Positions 1 to 11,700 of a stretch of DNA of 64,000 bases are shown here, piece after piece; within the stretch, counting starts at the first letter, position 1, and each line of letters opens with the position of its first letter. A model generated the notes under the pieces. The model made no database searches and had not been told where the DNA came from. It saw nothing but the letters and a program-made list of their open reading frames with translations. Location of the stretch: positions 1 through 64,000 of the forward strand of contig JAAPAO010000119.1 of the NCBI GenBank assembly GCA_013115145.1, read 5' to 3'. Source of the DNA: Perkinsus chesapeaki. Taxonomy: Eukaryota; Perkinsozoa; Perkinsida; Perkinsidae. Both the position numbers and the translations under genes were made by a program.

Positions 1-75
1 AATACTACTGGTAATTTACTAGTAATAAATACTACTGGCAATTTACTAGTAATAAATACTACTGGTAATTTACGA
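1..75. repeat. 27-bp tandem repeat, about 2.8 copies
   Basis: A unit beginning aatactactgg recurs at 1, 28 and 55, a period of 27 bp with a few substitutions. It is AT-rich and lies outside any recognised exon. It may extend beyond the left edge of the window. Confidence 0.85.
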
Positions 76-863
76 GCGATGAAAACCATCGTGGTTTTCA
101 TCGGATAGTCACATGACCCAAGTAGAGTCACTTCGGTATGCTCTAATCACACAATCGTGTTTGCTTCAGAACGTGACTACAGCATCATTTGGCGACCTAC
201 TATCAATTCCCCTATCAAACCTCTTCAGTGGGATAAAGCTCAAAAAGGCGCCGTAAGTGAAAGGGATAAAAGAGTGCAAACTTAAACCCAGTATTCGGGT
301 CCAATGATTCTAGGCTCCGACTGGGGGGGGAATCTCGACAGGTGCTCAGCCATAAGGCATAATTTTAGCTCCATTGTCAGTATTGTAGTGATTCGATGAG
401 GAAATCGCGAAGAATAATTCCGCGGCAGGCTGCTGCATTGACAAGCTTCGAGAGCCTAAGATCCGGGACACAAATAGTCTATTCTCGACTATTTCACGAA
501 TTAATCTTTCACTGTCTCGCTGTATACATACTCGGGATTATCACAGTCTCTGTCGGAACAGAGAGCGGTGCATTCGGGGTCATTTGGGCTTCCAACGGCT
601 CCCAGCTAAGATGAAATTGCTATAAAAGCATTTCTAGGTAAGTCTTCATTTAGATACAGTAGTATCTAGATTGAGACTAAGGCTCGTTTGCTGTCTAGGG
701 GTATATATGGATGTGTTAGGGCCGATTATGATGTCGGACTCGGCATAACCCATTGAGCGACACTGATGGTCTCGTTATAGCTTCGCTCCGCTTTTTTACG
801 ATTTAATTCCCCATTCAGGTATGAGGGCGCTTTGGTAATTCTTCTCGTGCGTGTCATCAACAG
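76..863. other. No gene recognised; probably introns or upstream part of the SAE1-like gene
   Basis: No ubiquitin-E1 motif (nucleotide-binding GxGxxG, catalytic region) could be read in any frame here. The next gene must have more 5' exons, so this stretch is most likely intronic or intergenic. A run of eight G lies near 325. Open frames exist but none looks conserved. Confidence 0.4.
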
Positions 864-1249
864 ACTTGGTTTCTGGCCGAGTTCGAATTCTGCTTTGATA
901 GCCGAGCTCAGAGCCGAGGCGAAGGAGATAAGCAACCCGGTTATGATCAAGGTAAAATATTGTCACGCAACCAAGAGGAATTGGCAAACTTCGAAAATAA
1001 GTGTTGCATTTCAGTTCCTCGAGCCGGCGTTTTCCGTGCCACGATTGCTACAACAAGTCGCAGCAGGTCCGATTCCGCCGTGCGCAGCAGTGGTCGGTGG
1101 TTTGCTCGGTCAGGAAGTTGTTAAAGTTGTTACACGGCGTGATGAGCCTTTGATCAATGCAGGTGAGTTGATTTTCCGAATAACGGCTGAAATTTCAAGC
1201 CTTTGAATTCGATGCTCCTCGGGGAGGAAATGAGATTGAGAATAGGTAG
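864..1249 (+). CDS. SAE1: SUMO-activating enzyme E1 subunit 1-like (SAE1/Aos1), last three exons
   Basis: SAE1/Aos1 pairs with UBA2 to adenylate SUMO in the nucleus. Three C-terminal exons are visible: 864-951, 1015-1162 and 1200-1249, with introns of 63 and 37 nt and consistent phases. The strongest match is the segment IPPCAAVVGGLLGQEVVK in the second exon, typical of the E1 C-terminal adenylation-domain helix where family members read cAVvGGilaQEviK. The protein ends in an FEF-type beta strand followed by a short polar tail, with TAG at 1247-1249. The 5' part is outside the window or unrecognised. NEDD8 E1 subunit APPBP1 or UBA5 share the fold, but the sequence around GGLLGQE and the short tail fit Aos1 best. 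Identification is from family knowledge. Confidence 0.7.
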
Positions 1250-1537
1250 AGGAATATTTCATCCCTACTATTTATTGTCATATACACAAAAAATAGAAAA
1301 ATTCTGAAAAATTGAAAATTTTAAATAATTTAAAAATTTTTAATTTGAAAAATAGTCTGGAAATTTCACCTCGGTTGATTTGATTATCCTCCAGTGGAAT
1401 GCAAGCACGCTGTAGAGCTTGTGACCTACATTTCAACGGGTCAGGGTTTTCTTCAGTTACCTAATTTACGTTAGACTTACTCTTGTGGTCTCTCAGTCAC
1501 TTACACTTGTCGGACGAATGGAGCCCAAGTTGAGAAG

Positions 1538-2003
1538 ATGCCAGCAAAGGGTAAAAATGAAGTGACCGAGGTGAAGGACGATCGGGTAAGTCTTGCGGAT
1601 TCATAACATGCTCGCGCGCCGATTTGATCGACTATTCATTTTTGAATACAGTGCTCCACTCGAACGCACTGATTAGGCAGATCGCGAGATCTTCAATAAG
1701 GCAATGTTGGCATATTCGCCGCACCTATGAGTCATAGGTTATAGACTATGACTCAGTTGGCGAATTTATGGCTGCGACAGTACAACCACATGAACGCAGC
1801 GAATACCTATAGTGGGGCGTCATGCGGAACGCGATAGCAAGCCAGGAAAACAGACCATGCGTGCTGATTGCGGATTTGCCGAGGGTTGAGTCGTGTTGAA
1901 TTTGCACTAGGTAAGTTCTTAGGTACACTCGAATAAGCAAGTTGCTACTGTACTCGATGAGGATGAAACCGAAACGGCACTGGAAGTTGACGAGCTTGAC
2001 TGA
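1538..2003 (+). CDS. Short unidentified multi-exon gene with acidic C-terminus
   Basis: I do not recognise this gene. The likely first exon is 1538-1585, starting MPAKGKNEVTEVKDDR and ending at a good donor (gtaagt). Two 3' exons splice cleanly in phase 0: 1813-1884 (24 codons, including ENRPCVLIADLPR) and 1923-2003, separated by a 38-nt intron. The C-terminal 22 residues are strongly acidic and end ...EVDELD before TGA at 2001-2003. How the first exon joins the later ones is unclear, because frames between 1652 and 1740 are interrupted. An AG lies directly before the ATG. Exon boundaries in the middle are uncertain; a non-conserved small protein is possible. Confidence 0.4.
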
Positions 2004-3033
2004 TACTCATTATTATACGTTTCCTGCATTTTCGTACTTTTGTGTTGTAAGCAGAAGGCAATCGAAAGTGGTTCAATTTTCGACCTGGTGCGATTTTCAT
2101 CGAGTCGAAGATTCGGTTGTGGCAGCGCTCCTCATTGAAGAGCTCCTCTGCTAGCGGAACTCAGGATGATCGTCCATAGATCGGTTCATGTGTCTGCGTG
2201 CTGATTGAGCACTGCTGAAGCGCACGCGTGCTTTGCTTGGGCCGTCGTATTCCAATTACGGCACCCGCGTAGTGCTGAGCACAGTGACTCAGTAGAGAAA
2301 TTTCTGGTGTATTGAATCTTGTTACGTTTAAGCCCTATCCCTCTTCGAGTCTTTGATGGTTGAGAGTTAAGTCCATGGTGGCAAAGCTACAAAAGGTTGC
2401 GTCATGCCACAAAAGCAATGTCTCCTTGGTAGTTTTCATGTGACGTCGTCACACTTATTCGAGCAGTTCAACACTCACCTGGTCGCGTTCATACGCATAC
2501 CTCATTTTGTTCTTCTCTTCAATACTATTACTAGCTTACGTAGTCATCAAATGTGTCACTGTAAGAAGTGTCTTTTGAGAGATACCGACGGCAACTTTCG
2601 AGAGAGATTTTCTTCGCCTTTTACCAATAGTATAGATATAAGGAAGTATGTCATTCTAGATTCCATCTATTCTCAAGCGTTGGAGTAGAGCTGCGCTCAA
2701 TTGCAAATTATTACTGGAGCTTCGAATTGTGATTCGGTAAATTCAGTATCACAGCACGCTTGAAAGGGCGAATATCTTGTTGAAGTTGAATACTCATTTC
2801 TGTCATTGAACAGTACGACTTGGGTATTATTTATTGGGCGGGTCTTAGCTGGCAGCTATTCATCACTTCATCAAGGTATTAATTTTTATTGGTAACTGCT
2901 CAACTGCAGCACCGCCTATATTGACTGTGAAGGCTTTTCAATAGAAGATATGTTGTAGAACTCGTTCGGACGCATTCTGCCTCACTGCGTATCTCTGTAA
3001 CATGACAATCTGTTCAGGCGTTTATTTTTTTGC
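2004..3033. other. Intergenic, no gene recognised
   Basis: The longest open frame (2404-2688, 94 codons) has no recognisable domain and no supporting splice context. The last 20-25 nt before the glutamate synthase ATG contain a pyrimidine-AG site (ctgttcag, ending about 3018), a possible trans-splice acceptor. Confidence 0.4.
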
Positions 3034-6000
3034 ATGATGACCACCGCCGAAAGCACATTTGCTCAAGTCGCCCAGCCAAACTGGGAGAAGGTCCCACCAA
3101 AGCAAGGCCTGTAAGTTGCATTTTCGAATAGGTTGAAATTAGCTAAATTGTGGTGCTTTGCAGATACGATCCGAATCTCGAGAAGGATTCCTGTGGAGTT
3201 GGTGTGATAATGGACATCAAAGGCGAACCGTGTCGGAAGATTATGGATGATGCTCGAGAGATGCTATGCCGTATGAGCCATAGAGGGGGGATAATGAGCG
3301 ATCCGAGAGATGGTGATGGTGCTGGAATTTTGATTGGTAAGGGAAGTTGGCTTCGTATTAGGGGAAAGTATATAGTTCGGGAGCAGCTGTGTTGAAAGTG
3401 AGAGATAATATATGGGGTCTTAGTATGAATACATGGTCAAGCTGTTATATAGGGGAATACAAGTGGGCGAATAAGAAGAAGTCCACATAGCTACTATGTG
3501 GGCTACATCGTCATTCGCGCTTTGCAATCATTCTCTTTGTAAATTAAGGTTTTCTAGCAGAGCCACGCATTTAAGTATCAATCTCTCCAACTTGGCAGAT
3601 TACGAGTTCCTAGCCAGCGCGTGCTCGCGTCTTCGCATTGGCTTTGAAGTCTACGTTGAAATATTCTTTCCAGGAATCCCCGATTCCTACTACCGGCAGC
3701 TCTCGCCGTCTTTCCTTCCCGATGGCTCGGTGCTCCCTCCTAGCGGAGAATACGGTATGGGCAATGTGTTCTTGCCACAGGAGGAAAATAGACGTTTGGA
3801 TTGTACAGCGGTAAGTTGGATTTGAAAAGTAAATTCTTAAATTTAATTACTGGAAGTTGTTATTATTAAAAGTCATTCAAAAAGAAACTAGTTTTTATTC
3901 GGAGGAAGGTGACGAATGTACTTTTTTATGATAGCCGAATGAACAAAGTCGATTATTGAGCAATATGATAATTTCAATCCTTCTTAAGCGCTTGAATTGA
4001 GGAAGACGAACAGATATGCCTGCTGGCTTTTCTTGTAGAGGCTCGCTCGGCTAGCTGAGCGTTTCGGTCTTCGTGTCCTGGGCTGGAGATGGCCCTTGGA
4101 AGTTCAAAGTGAAATACTTGGTCCCGCTTCGAAAGGATCTGAGCCGTTCATCGCACAGGTAAGCTGCAGGATAAAGCTTGTAGTCGTTCTAAGTGGCTTT
4201 CAAGGTGTTTGTTGGTCGTATCGATGCGAATGAAGTTGTTCGAGGTGAAGGCAGCGAGACAGACGGTCGGGTTATGACGGAGGTGAGTTGGTTATTAGTT
4301 CGAGTTTGCTACCTAAACGAACTTGCAAACACACTAATTCGTATTACAGTACTTCTTGTGATAATTTCATCAATAGGAGGAGGAGTAGTTTGATAACTCC
4401 ACTCCTCACCTTTATTCCCTGGACCATGGACTCGTGCCAATAGAGGAGGGTGGCGCCTTGTCCATTGGGCCAGCAGGACGGGTCATTTGCTACTCCATGT
4501 TCAGGAAGAGGACAAGTACCTGTCCTCGGCATCACGTGTTGGAGGCGTTAGTGCGATGAAAAGGAGCAAATTGAAGCCAAACTCCAACAGGACTGGCAAA
4601 CGCTATGAGGGTAGGCAGATTGCAGAACTCCTCTGATTCGATTTCCTTGTAGGCGAGAGGAGACCACCAAAGCCGTTTCGCACGCGAGGCGCGCTGAGCC
4701 CAGAAATCTGCCAGCAACTTCCGTTGGAGTACCTCCTTTACCTTTTGAGGAAGGCTGCTGGTTCGAGAGAGAAGACGGAAATGTTTATTTGTTCGTTGAG
4801 CTCCAAGACTGTTACTTATAAAGGTGAGCCTCAGGGGGATCGGTGGAAGCGTTAGTACTTTGGTTATTGTAACTGTTTGCTTTTCTTCAACTTGGCTGAT
4901 GCTACTAGAAGCATCTGATCGTATTTATAATTTTTAGTTGTCATGTCAGTATTATTATTTATTGTAGTTTCATTTTTCGTTGTTGTGCAAAAATTACTAT
5001 TCACTATTACGCAGTCGCAGTGAGTGTAACTTAGCTTTTCTTCATCCGGTTGTTCGTTTCAAAGAACGCTGGCTCCCCTATTCAGGTCAGTTAACTTGTG
5101 CCCAGCTCTTCGTATATTATACCGATTTGTCCGACCTGAACCTAACAACACACTTGGCCATGGTGCACTCCAGGTTCAGGTGAGAGCATACCGACGTTTA
5201 GTCGATCCATTCAGTAAATAGTAGGAATGTAGCCGTTTGCAAATGCTAAAAAATAAAGAAATCTCACAAAAACTCACGTCGATTGTCTACACTTTCCCGT
5301 CCACGGTGATCAAGGAGTGACGCCGAACTTGTCATTACCGCAGCAATTTTCAGAACCGACGGTATAGGAAACTCACTACACCTATTCCAGAACTTACTGG
5401 TAACCAAAATTTGTGCCATAAATCTTCCTAAGTCTTCCATTTGAGTATCTTAAACTCGAAAACAGTGCTTTCAAAATTTGCCGTAACTTCCCAGATAAGT
5501 AGCGTCGTCTTGTTGAAGATGTCCGCAGTGGCTCGGGAACTGTATAATGAGTTTTTCGACAGCTTTAACTCGGGGATTTGGTCTTAATAGTAATCGACAT
5601 ACGTATACATCTTCAAGGAATTGAGCGGTAAACTACTTTTCTTGGGGAAAAGCGATTGTCAATAAAGGCGCGTTTCAGAATCTAGACAACGCGTACATGT
5701 TATGTTGATTATTATTATTTATATAGCTGCGCCGGGGTACCTGCGTTTAACATCTCCTCCGTTTCAAAAGTTATTTCTTTCTCAGTACAAATACATTTCC
5801 GTCGTGGTCGAGAAGCCAACCGTTCCGTAGACTGTGCCACAACGGTGAGATTAATACCCTTAGTGGCAACAAACAGGCATTGAAGAGTCGCGAAGGAGGC
5901 CTCACTGGCCTTTTACAAGTGAGGACGCGACTTGGTGGAAATGTGGAAATTAACGTTGAAATTTTGGTTGAATTATTTTCTTAGTCATTTCAAGATCCGT

Positions 6001-8725
6001 TTATATTTCCTCGTGGATTTGCCCTTATTAGTTATACCGCAGTAGCTATTTTCATTATTATGTGAAGAGATGCGGCCTGTCGAGATTGTCCAACTGTTCA
6101 AATGGGAAATATTTCTTCAAAGCTGTTATTGCTTGCTACTGCGCACCAGTTGAACGCTCACAGCCCTCCACGACCTCTGCATTGATGTTGATTAGGCATC
6201 TTTAACATCTCTGTTATTGGATCGTCTTCGATCGCATTGGAGCATTTTCAGTATTGTGCTGGCCCACCACTGCTGGGGTTGGTCCATTATGATTCATTCT
6301 CTACCGTATTTGTCGGGTTGGATGTTTTGTCTTATATCAGCCGATCCTTCCGAGTGGTATGTCTGAGAGTCAAAAAAGCGTCATTCGCAGGATTCTCACG
6401 CCTGCTGATGAAGGTGAGCAGCTCTCTGTTTGATATAGTCTATGCATATTACCAATATACAATACCTTTATTACCATTATATTAGTAATACCAATATACC
6501 AATATATAATACCTTTATTACCATTATATTAGTTATACCAATATACCAATATATAATACCTTTATTACCATTATATTAGTAATACCAATATACCAATATA
6601 TAATACCTTTATTACCATTATATTAGTAATACCAATATACCAATATATGATGCCTCTATTACCATTGTATTACTACTACCACTATCATTATATATTAGGT
6701 ATCGGTTCTGACTCCGCAACTGTTGATAACCTTTTTGAGCAACTGAATATCATCTGTGGTTGGCCTTTACCAATGGCTATGATGCTGTTGGTTAGGGAGG
6801 CCTGGAGGGGCAATGTTACTATGGGTGATGACAAGAAGGCGATGTACAGGTAAGAAGAAGAAGCACCTCATTAAAGCTTTCTCTAATCATTATCGGTGAT
6901 GGGGAACTGTGCTATTGACGAATGTGTCACAGACTGACCTCCAGAGCATCCATTCCTTGTATCTGTATCTGAGTTGCCGTACAAATCGAAAAGAGGCAAA
7001 TCGTGTGCCGTCCACGCAAATTCGGTCAGAAATTTTGAATCGATTTTTTTCTCGAAAGGACGCACTTTGCCTTCGCAAATTATGGAAAGTATTTATTGCA
7101 CATTTCGAAGGATGGTTTTTTAGGTATCTCTCGTGCTTAAGTGAGCCTTGGGACGGCCCTGCAATGCTTGCCTTTACCGATGGCGATGTCCTTGGTGCCA
7201 CTCTTGACCGAAATGGGCTCAGACCGAGCAGGTGAGCATCCAGGATTCGGGAAAAGATCGGTATGATTGCATTTCATTACGGTGTTTATTTTACTTCAAG
7301 TGTTTATCGTGGAAGGAGAGATGTAGAATGGATTCTGCGAACAGCACACGCAGTCGCTTCAACGGTAACAGTGAAGTAGCATAGCGATCGTACAGTGTAG
7401 CAATCTATTAAGAAGTACATAGCAGTTGGGGCGTCAATTATTATCGTCGCTTATGCGTTTATCGAATATCTTCCACGGATTTGGGGAATTGATTACAGTT
7501 GTCATATAGTAACAGGGTGACTTGGCCTGAATTGATGAGGAGGATTGAAGCGGTCAGGTTTATGATCACCAAAGGTGGCTTGTTTGTATTGTCCTCTGAA
7601 GTTGGTGTTGTTGACGTTGATTCCTCGGATGTCCTGCAGAAGGGTCGTCTTGGTCCTGGAAGGATGATATTAGTGGATACTAAACAAGGTCAGTTGATCT
7701 CCACTGATTTCACAACGATTGCGATATTCACCTACCGATTATTCAGTCGGATAAAATTATATAGTCATCGAACTACCCTAATGAACGCCCTGTATGAAAA
7801 CTAATAGCATGTATCAATTCAGTCGATGCGATAACCTCGGTCTCTGTCGAGCAGTGAATTCTCAGGTTCGCAGTAGTTGCCTGAGGATTCTATTTCTGCA
7901 CAACTAATATTAGCTTTGAGATAATTGCTGATGTTCACTGAGGGTACACTCCTCGACACAGTCAAAGTCCATCTCCTAAAGGCGACTTTGGAATTTAATT
8001 GTTTTTTCGAGTTGAAATTTCTTAGTTGAGCTACACAAGCGAGCTTGCTCAGAGCTTTTCCAATTTTATATGATTCCAAAAATCCCATGGAAAATTCAAG
8101 ACCAGATATCGCCGATGTTTTCAGGGCGCGTGATTCTAGATGAGGAGATCAAAAAGACGTTGAGCGCTAGCGCACCTTTCGCCGACTTCCTCAAGCAAGC
8201 TGTTTTTATAGACGCCGAATCGACAAAGAAAGTGGCGCATGATGATAATATATTTTCGACCGAGAAGAACAAGGTGGGCTACTCGATGTGATCGATTGTA
8301 TAGGTGATGCTGTTTCAATGATACCAATCTACGGAATTATATCACTCATTTCCTTGCATTTATCGCCAGTGAGAATGACTTGTTTCTCGCAACTTTGACT
8401 AGAGCCGTCCTATTGCCACTAGGAAAACTAATTGTGTGCATCTTAAGAAATTTCACCCACCTTAATCGCATACACTTTCTAAACTACTTCCCGCTTACTA
8501 TATAGAATCTCTATTTTCCACTTTACTCCATCTTCGAATGTAAATTTCCGATCAGTCTTTTACTATAGTTTCGTACCGTCGTCCTCCAGGGTATTCCTAT
8601 CACGCTCGACGTACTGGATGTCCCAGAGGCTACGTTGACCGAACAGTTGGTGATGCACGGTTATTTTTCGGAGCTAGTTGATATGGTACTCAGCCCTATG
8701 GCGCGAGTGGCTCAGGAACCGCTGG
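3034..8725 (+). CDS. GLT1: GOGAT exons 1-14: glutamine amidotransferase (class II) domain
   Basis: Exons: 3034-3110, 3164-3336, 3674-3810, 4039-4158, 4205-4282, 4715-4823, 5086-5179, 5786-5918, 6341-6413, 6699-6849, 7124-7231, 7558-7688, 8125-8273, 8590-8725 (residues about 1-556). The motif DSCGVGVI places the nucleophile at Cys36; in this family the residues before it are removed so that Cys becomes N-terminal. Further signatures are [30 protein letters not shown] (family: [11 protein letters not shown]) and [14 protein letters not shown] followed by [13 protein letters not shown], the glutamine-binding region. Arg of the usual NTLRGN is replaced by Ser here. Intron 5 carries a decayed tRNA-Arg copy and intron 9 a 47-bp minisatellite. 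Confidence 0.93.
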
Positions 8726-11700
8726 GTAAGAAAGCCACAAGTGGGCCTTGTTGCAGAGGTTAATGGAATGAATAATGTGCAACTAGATTCAAGCAAGATT
8801 CTTCTGAATATCTACAATCTCGTAGTCGCTTCCTGCTAGAATGCCAAGTAGTGCTTACTTGGGATATGAGAGCCGCATGACGCTCTCCAGCAGGAGGGTT
8901 GACAGAAAATAAGAAATAAGTCCATCAGTAGTATCAACCTACTTGTTACTACCAAGTGTTACCAAGTGTGCCGTAGTTTAGTAATTCGCTGCATGATGGC
9001 ACTTCAGTTGTGGTAGACCAACGCCAGGCGGTCTCGGATAGAGTTCACACTATATGCTCCTAGTGTCGTAAGATATTTTTGCCAAGCTCTTCATGATCAC
9101 ACCTCGACATTAGAAATATCTCTTCATCTGTTTCCCAAAGTCTGAATCAGATTCTGCTTCCCGAGCACTACGTTGAATCTTCTTATCAGGTTCAATGGGT
9201 CATGATGCTCCACTGGCATGTCTGTCTCGCCTGCCTCTATCATCCTTCTACTACATGCAGCAACTATTCGCTGAAGCCACCAATCCAGCAATCGATCCTC
9301 TTCGAGAGTCGATCGTCATGAGCCTTGAATGCCCCATCGGGCCACAGCTAATAGGTTGCACTGAGGGTTGCGGGGTAGCGGATTTCGGTCGTCCCCATGC
9401 CATCGCGTGCGGCTCGGAGCCTGCCAGGAGGGTCGTCTTGGATGAGCCAATATTGTGCCCGTGGAGATACCAGCAATTGCTAGACTTGGAGGCCGACAAC
9501 GACTCTGGCATATTCCCGTTTAGCGTTGTTGATACTACATATAGGATCGAAGCTGCAAGAGACATTAAAAGGAGCGCAGGTGAGAATAGTTTCTCCCACT
9601 TAGAAAATCGGCTTTTTATCGATTTTTCGTGGACTTTTGCTATGAAGTATTCTACTAGGAGTTTTACGCGAGAAGTAGCGAGCACGTTTGTATTCGCTGA
9701 TTTGTAGTTAATATGTATAATTACTTATTTACTGTTAGTCTGCCATGGGGTTCGAACCTGTGCCATTTCTTCAGCCCTGCGAGATTTCTCTGGCGCCTGT
9801 GCCCTGGAGTCTCGACTTCACGACATCTGTGAGGAGGCGGAGGCTGCAGTGCGCGATGGAGCGGGCGTTCTTATCTTGTGCGATCGCCGTGCTGGTAAGA
9901 TGAATTAATTTGGTATATTCTTGTCCAGAACTTTGTCGACAAATTGGCCTGCTTGATGGTTGATAATCTGCTCCACTATCATAAGACCTTAACGGGGGAC
10001 TTGAAAAATGCAGTTCGACGCAATGAAATAGGATATTTTCCCGATCTCTAAGTCAGTATCGAGTGCTGGAAAGTGAAGTTTTAATTTCGAAATTCTCCTT
10101 CAAGTGATATACACGGGAAATACTAATTTCTGATCAGGTCCTAGTAGAGTCCCAGTCGATTCCCTCCTTGCAGTGGGAGCGGTGCACCACCACCTCATCA
10201 AGTGCAGGTTAAGGAGCCAAACTGCTATTATTGCCGAGGTGAAGACAAGGGCTCTTCCCCATTCGCCACAATAATGCTGCACGGGTGCCGATAGGGTATG
10301 CTATTATGTATGCATATACTTGATTGGTTGGCCGATAGTTATCGCCTAAAACAGGGCTTGCTAAGAGAATGCTGTTCAACTGTGTGAAACTCCACCAGCC
10401 GCCTCAACTCTGTTAAATGCATAGTTCGACGCCTACTAAGGATAGTCAGAATTCAGATCACAGCATCTTGCCTCTTATTTACCTTTTCCTCCAATGGGGC
10501 TTCCCAAGTAGTCATTCTGGTATGCAGTAGTCATCGTATATATAATACGCCATAAGTCCTTACCGCTGCTCCTCAGGTGGCCTCTGTGTCGTCCATCCAT
10601 CAGATGTGTTGTCTCCTTGGATTTGGTGCCGATGCCATTTACCCTTACCTCGCCTATGCGGCCCTGACAAAGTAAGAATATTACTCTCCCATCATCGATG
10701 AATGTGGTGTAGAGTACGACCGACCAACTCGGGAATTGGCAATGAGTCGGCGAGAACTGAGCTGAGCTTGAACAAGATGGTGAAGAACTATCGGGCAGCA
10801 ACTCATGCTGGGATACTCAAAGTGAGTGTCGATTGATTAGTTTATGATTTATAAAATAATTCAATTGATAATATATTAACTTCGAAAAGCTGACTTTATA
10901 TTGATCGATTCAGTGAGTCGTTGTAATTCGTTGAAAAGTCTTTTGGGGTAGCGATAATGTTGTGGTTTACGATGAGTAAGGAGCACTAAGAGGAAACTCC
11001 CGAATATACCCTACCCGGGGATCGAACCCGGAATCTCCACCTTAGGAGGGTGGCGCCTTATCCATTAGGCCACCAGGGCGCGTGATCATTGCCTCGGGGG
11101 TTTTCCCCGTATTTCGACAGCTCAAGATACTCAGGTCATGTCCAAGATGGGTATATCCTGCCTATCCAGCTATAAAGGAGCTCAGCTCTTCCAATGCATC
11201 GGCCTCGCCGCCGGAGTCAAAAGCCTGTGTTTCGTCGATTGCATGTCCTCGCTCGGCGGAGTTGGCTTCAGATCGCTTCAAGAGGATGCATTGAGGCTCC
11301 ACACCAACGTACCAGACAGAATCGCTCGCCCTGGTTATCGATTTCGTCTTCTACTTAGGCATATCCTTCCCGACCTTTACCGCCGTTGGTTGACACCGAA
11401 ACGAGTCGAGCGGTGTTACCGGAGATGGGGCTTTATCACTTCCGTTCGGTTGGCAACAATTCGGAGCTGCACATGAACGCTCCGGATGTCATTGCCAAGA
11501 TACAGGTGATTTATTTAATGTCCTCGCCGGGGTTCGAACCTGGGTGTCTTCAGGAATCGGCTCGGAAGGATTCGCCGGCAGCTTACAAGGAGTACGAGGA
11601 ATGGGAGAATGCCTTGGTTGATGAATGCGAGCTTCGAGGGTTACTTGAGATTTGTTACGATAAATGCACACCGATTGCTATAGAGAAGGTCGAAACTGAA

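Noticed and set aside
6445-6680. CRISPR-like array
   Set aside because: Repeats are directly contiguous with no unique spacers, AT-rich and inside an intron of a eukaryotic gene; this is a minisatellite.
9251-9685. 144-codon frame on the - strand
   Set aside because: It is antisense to the 390-nt GOGAT exon 15, whose protein is clearly conserved on the + strand.
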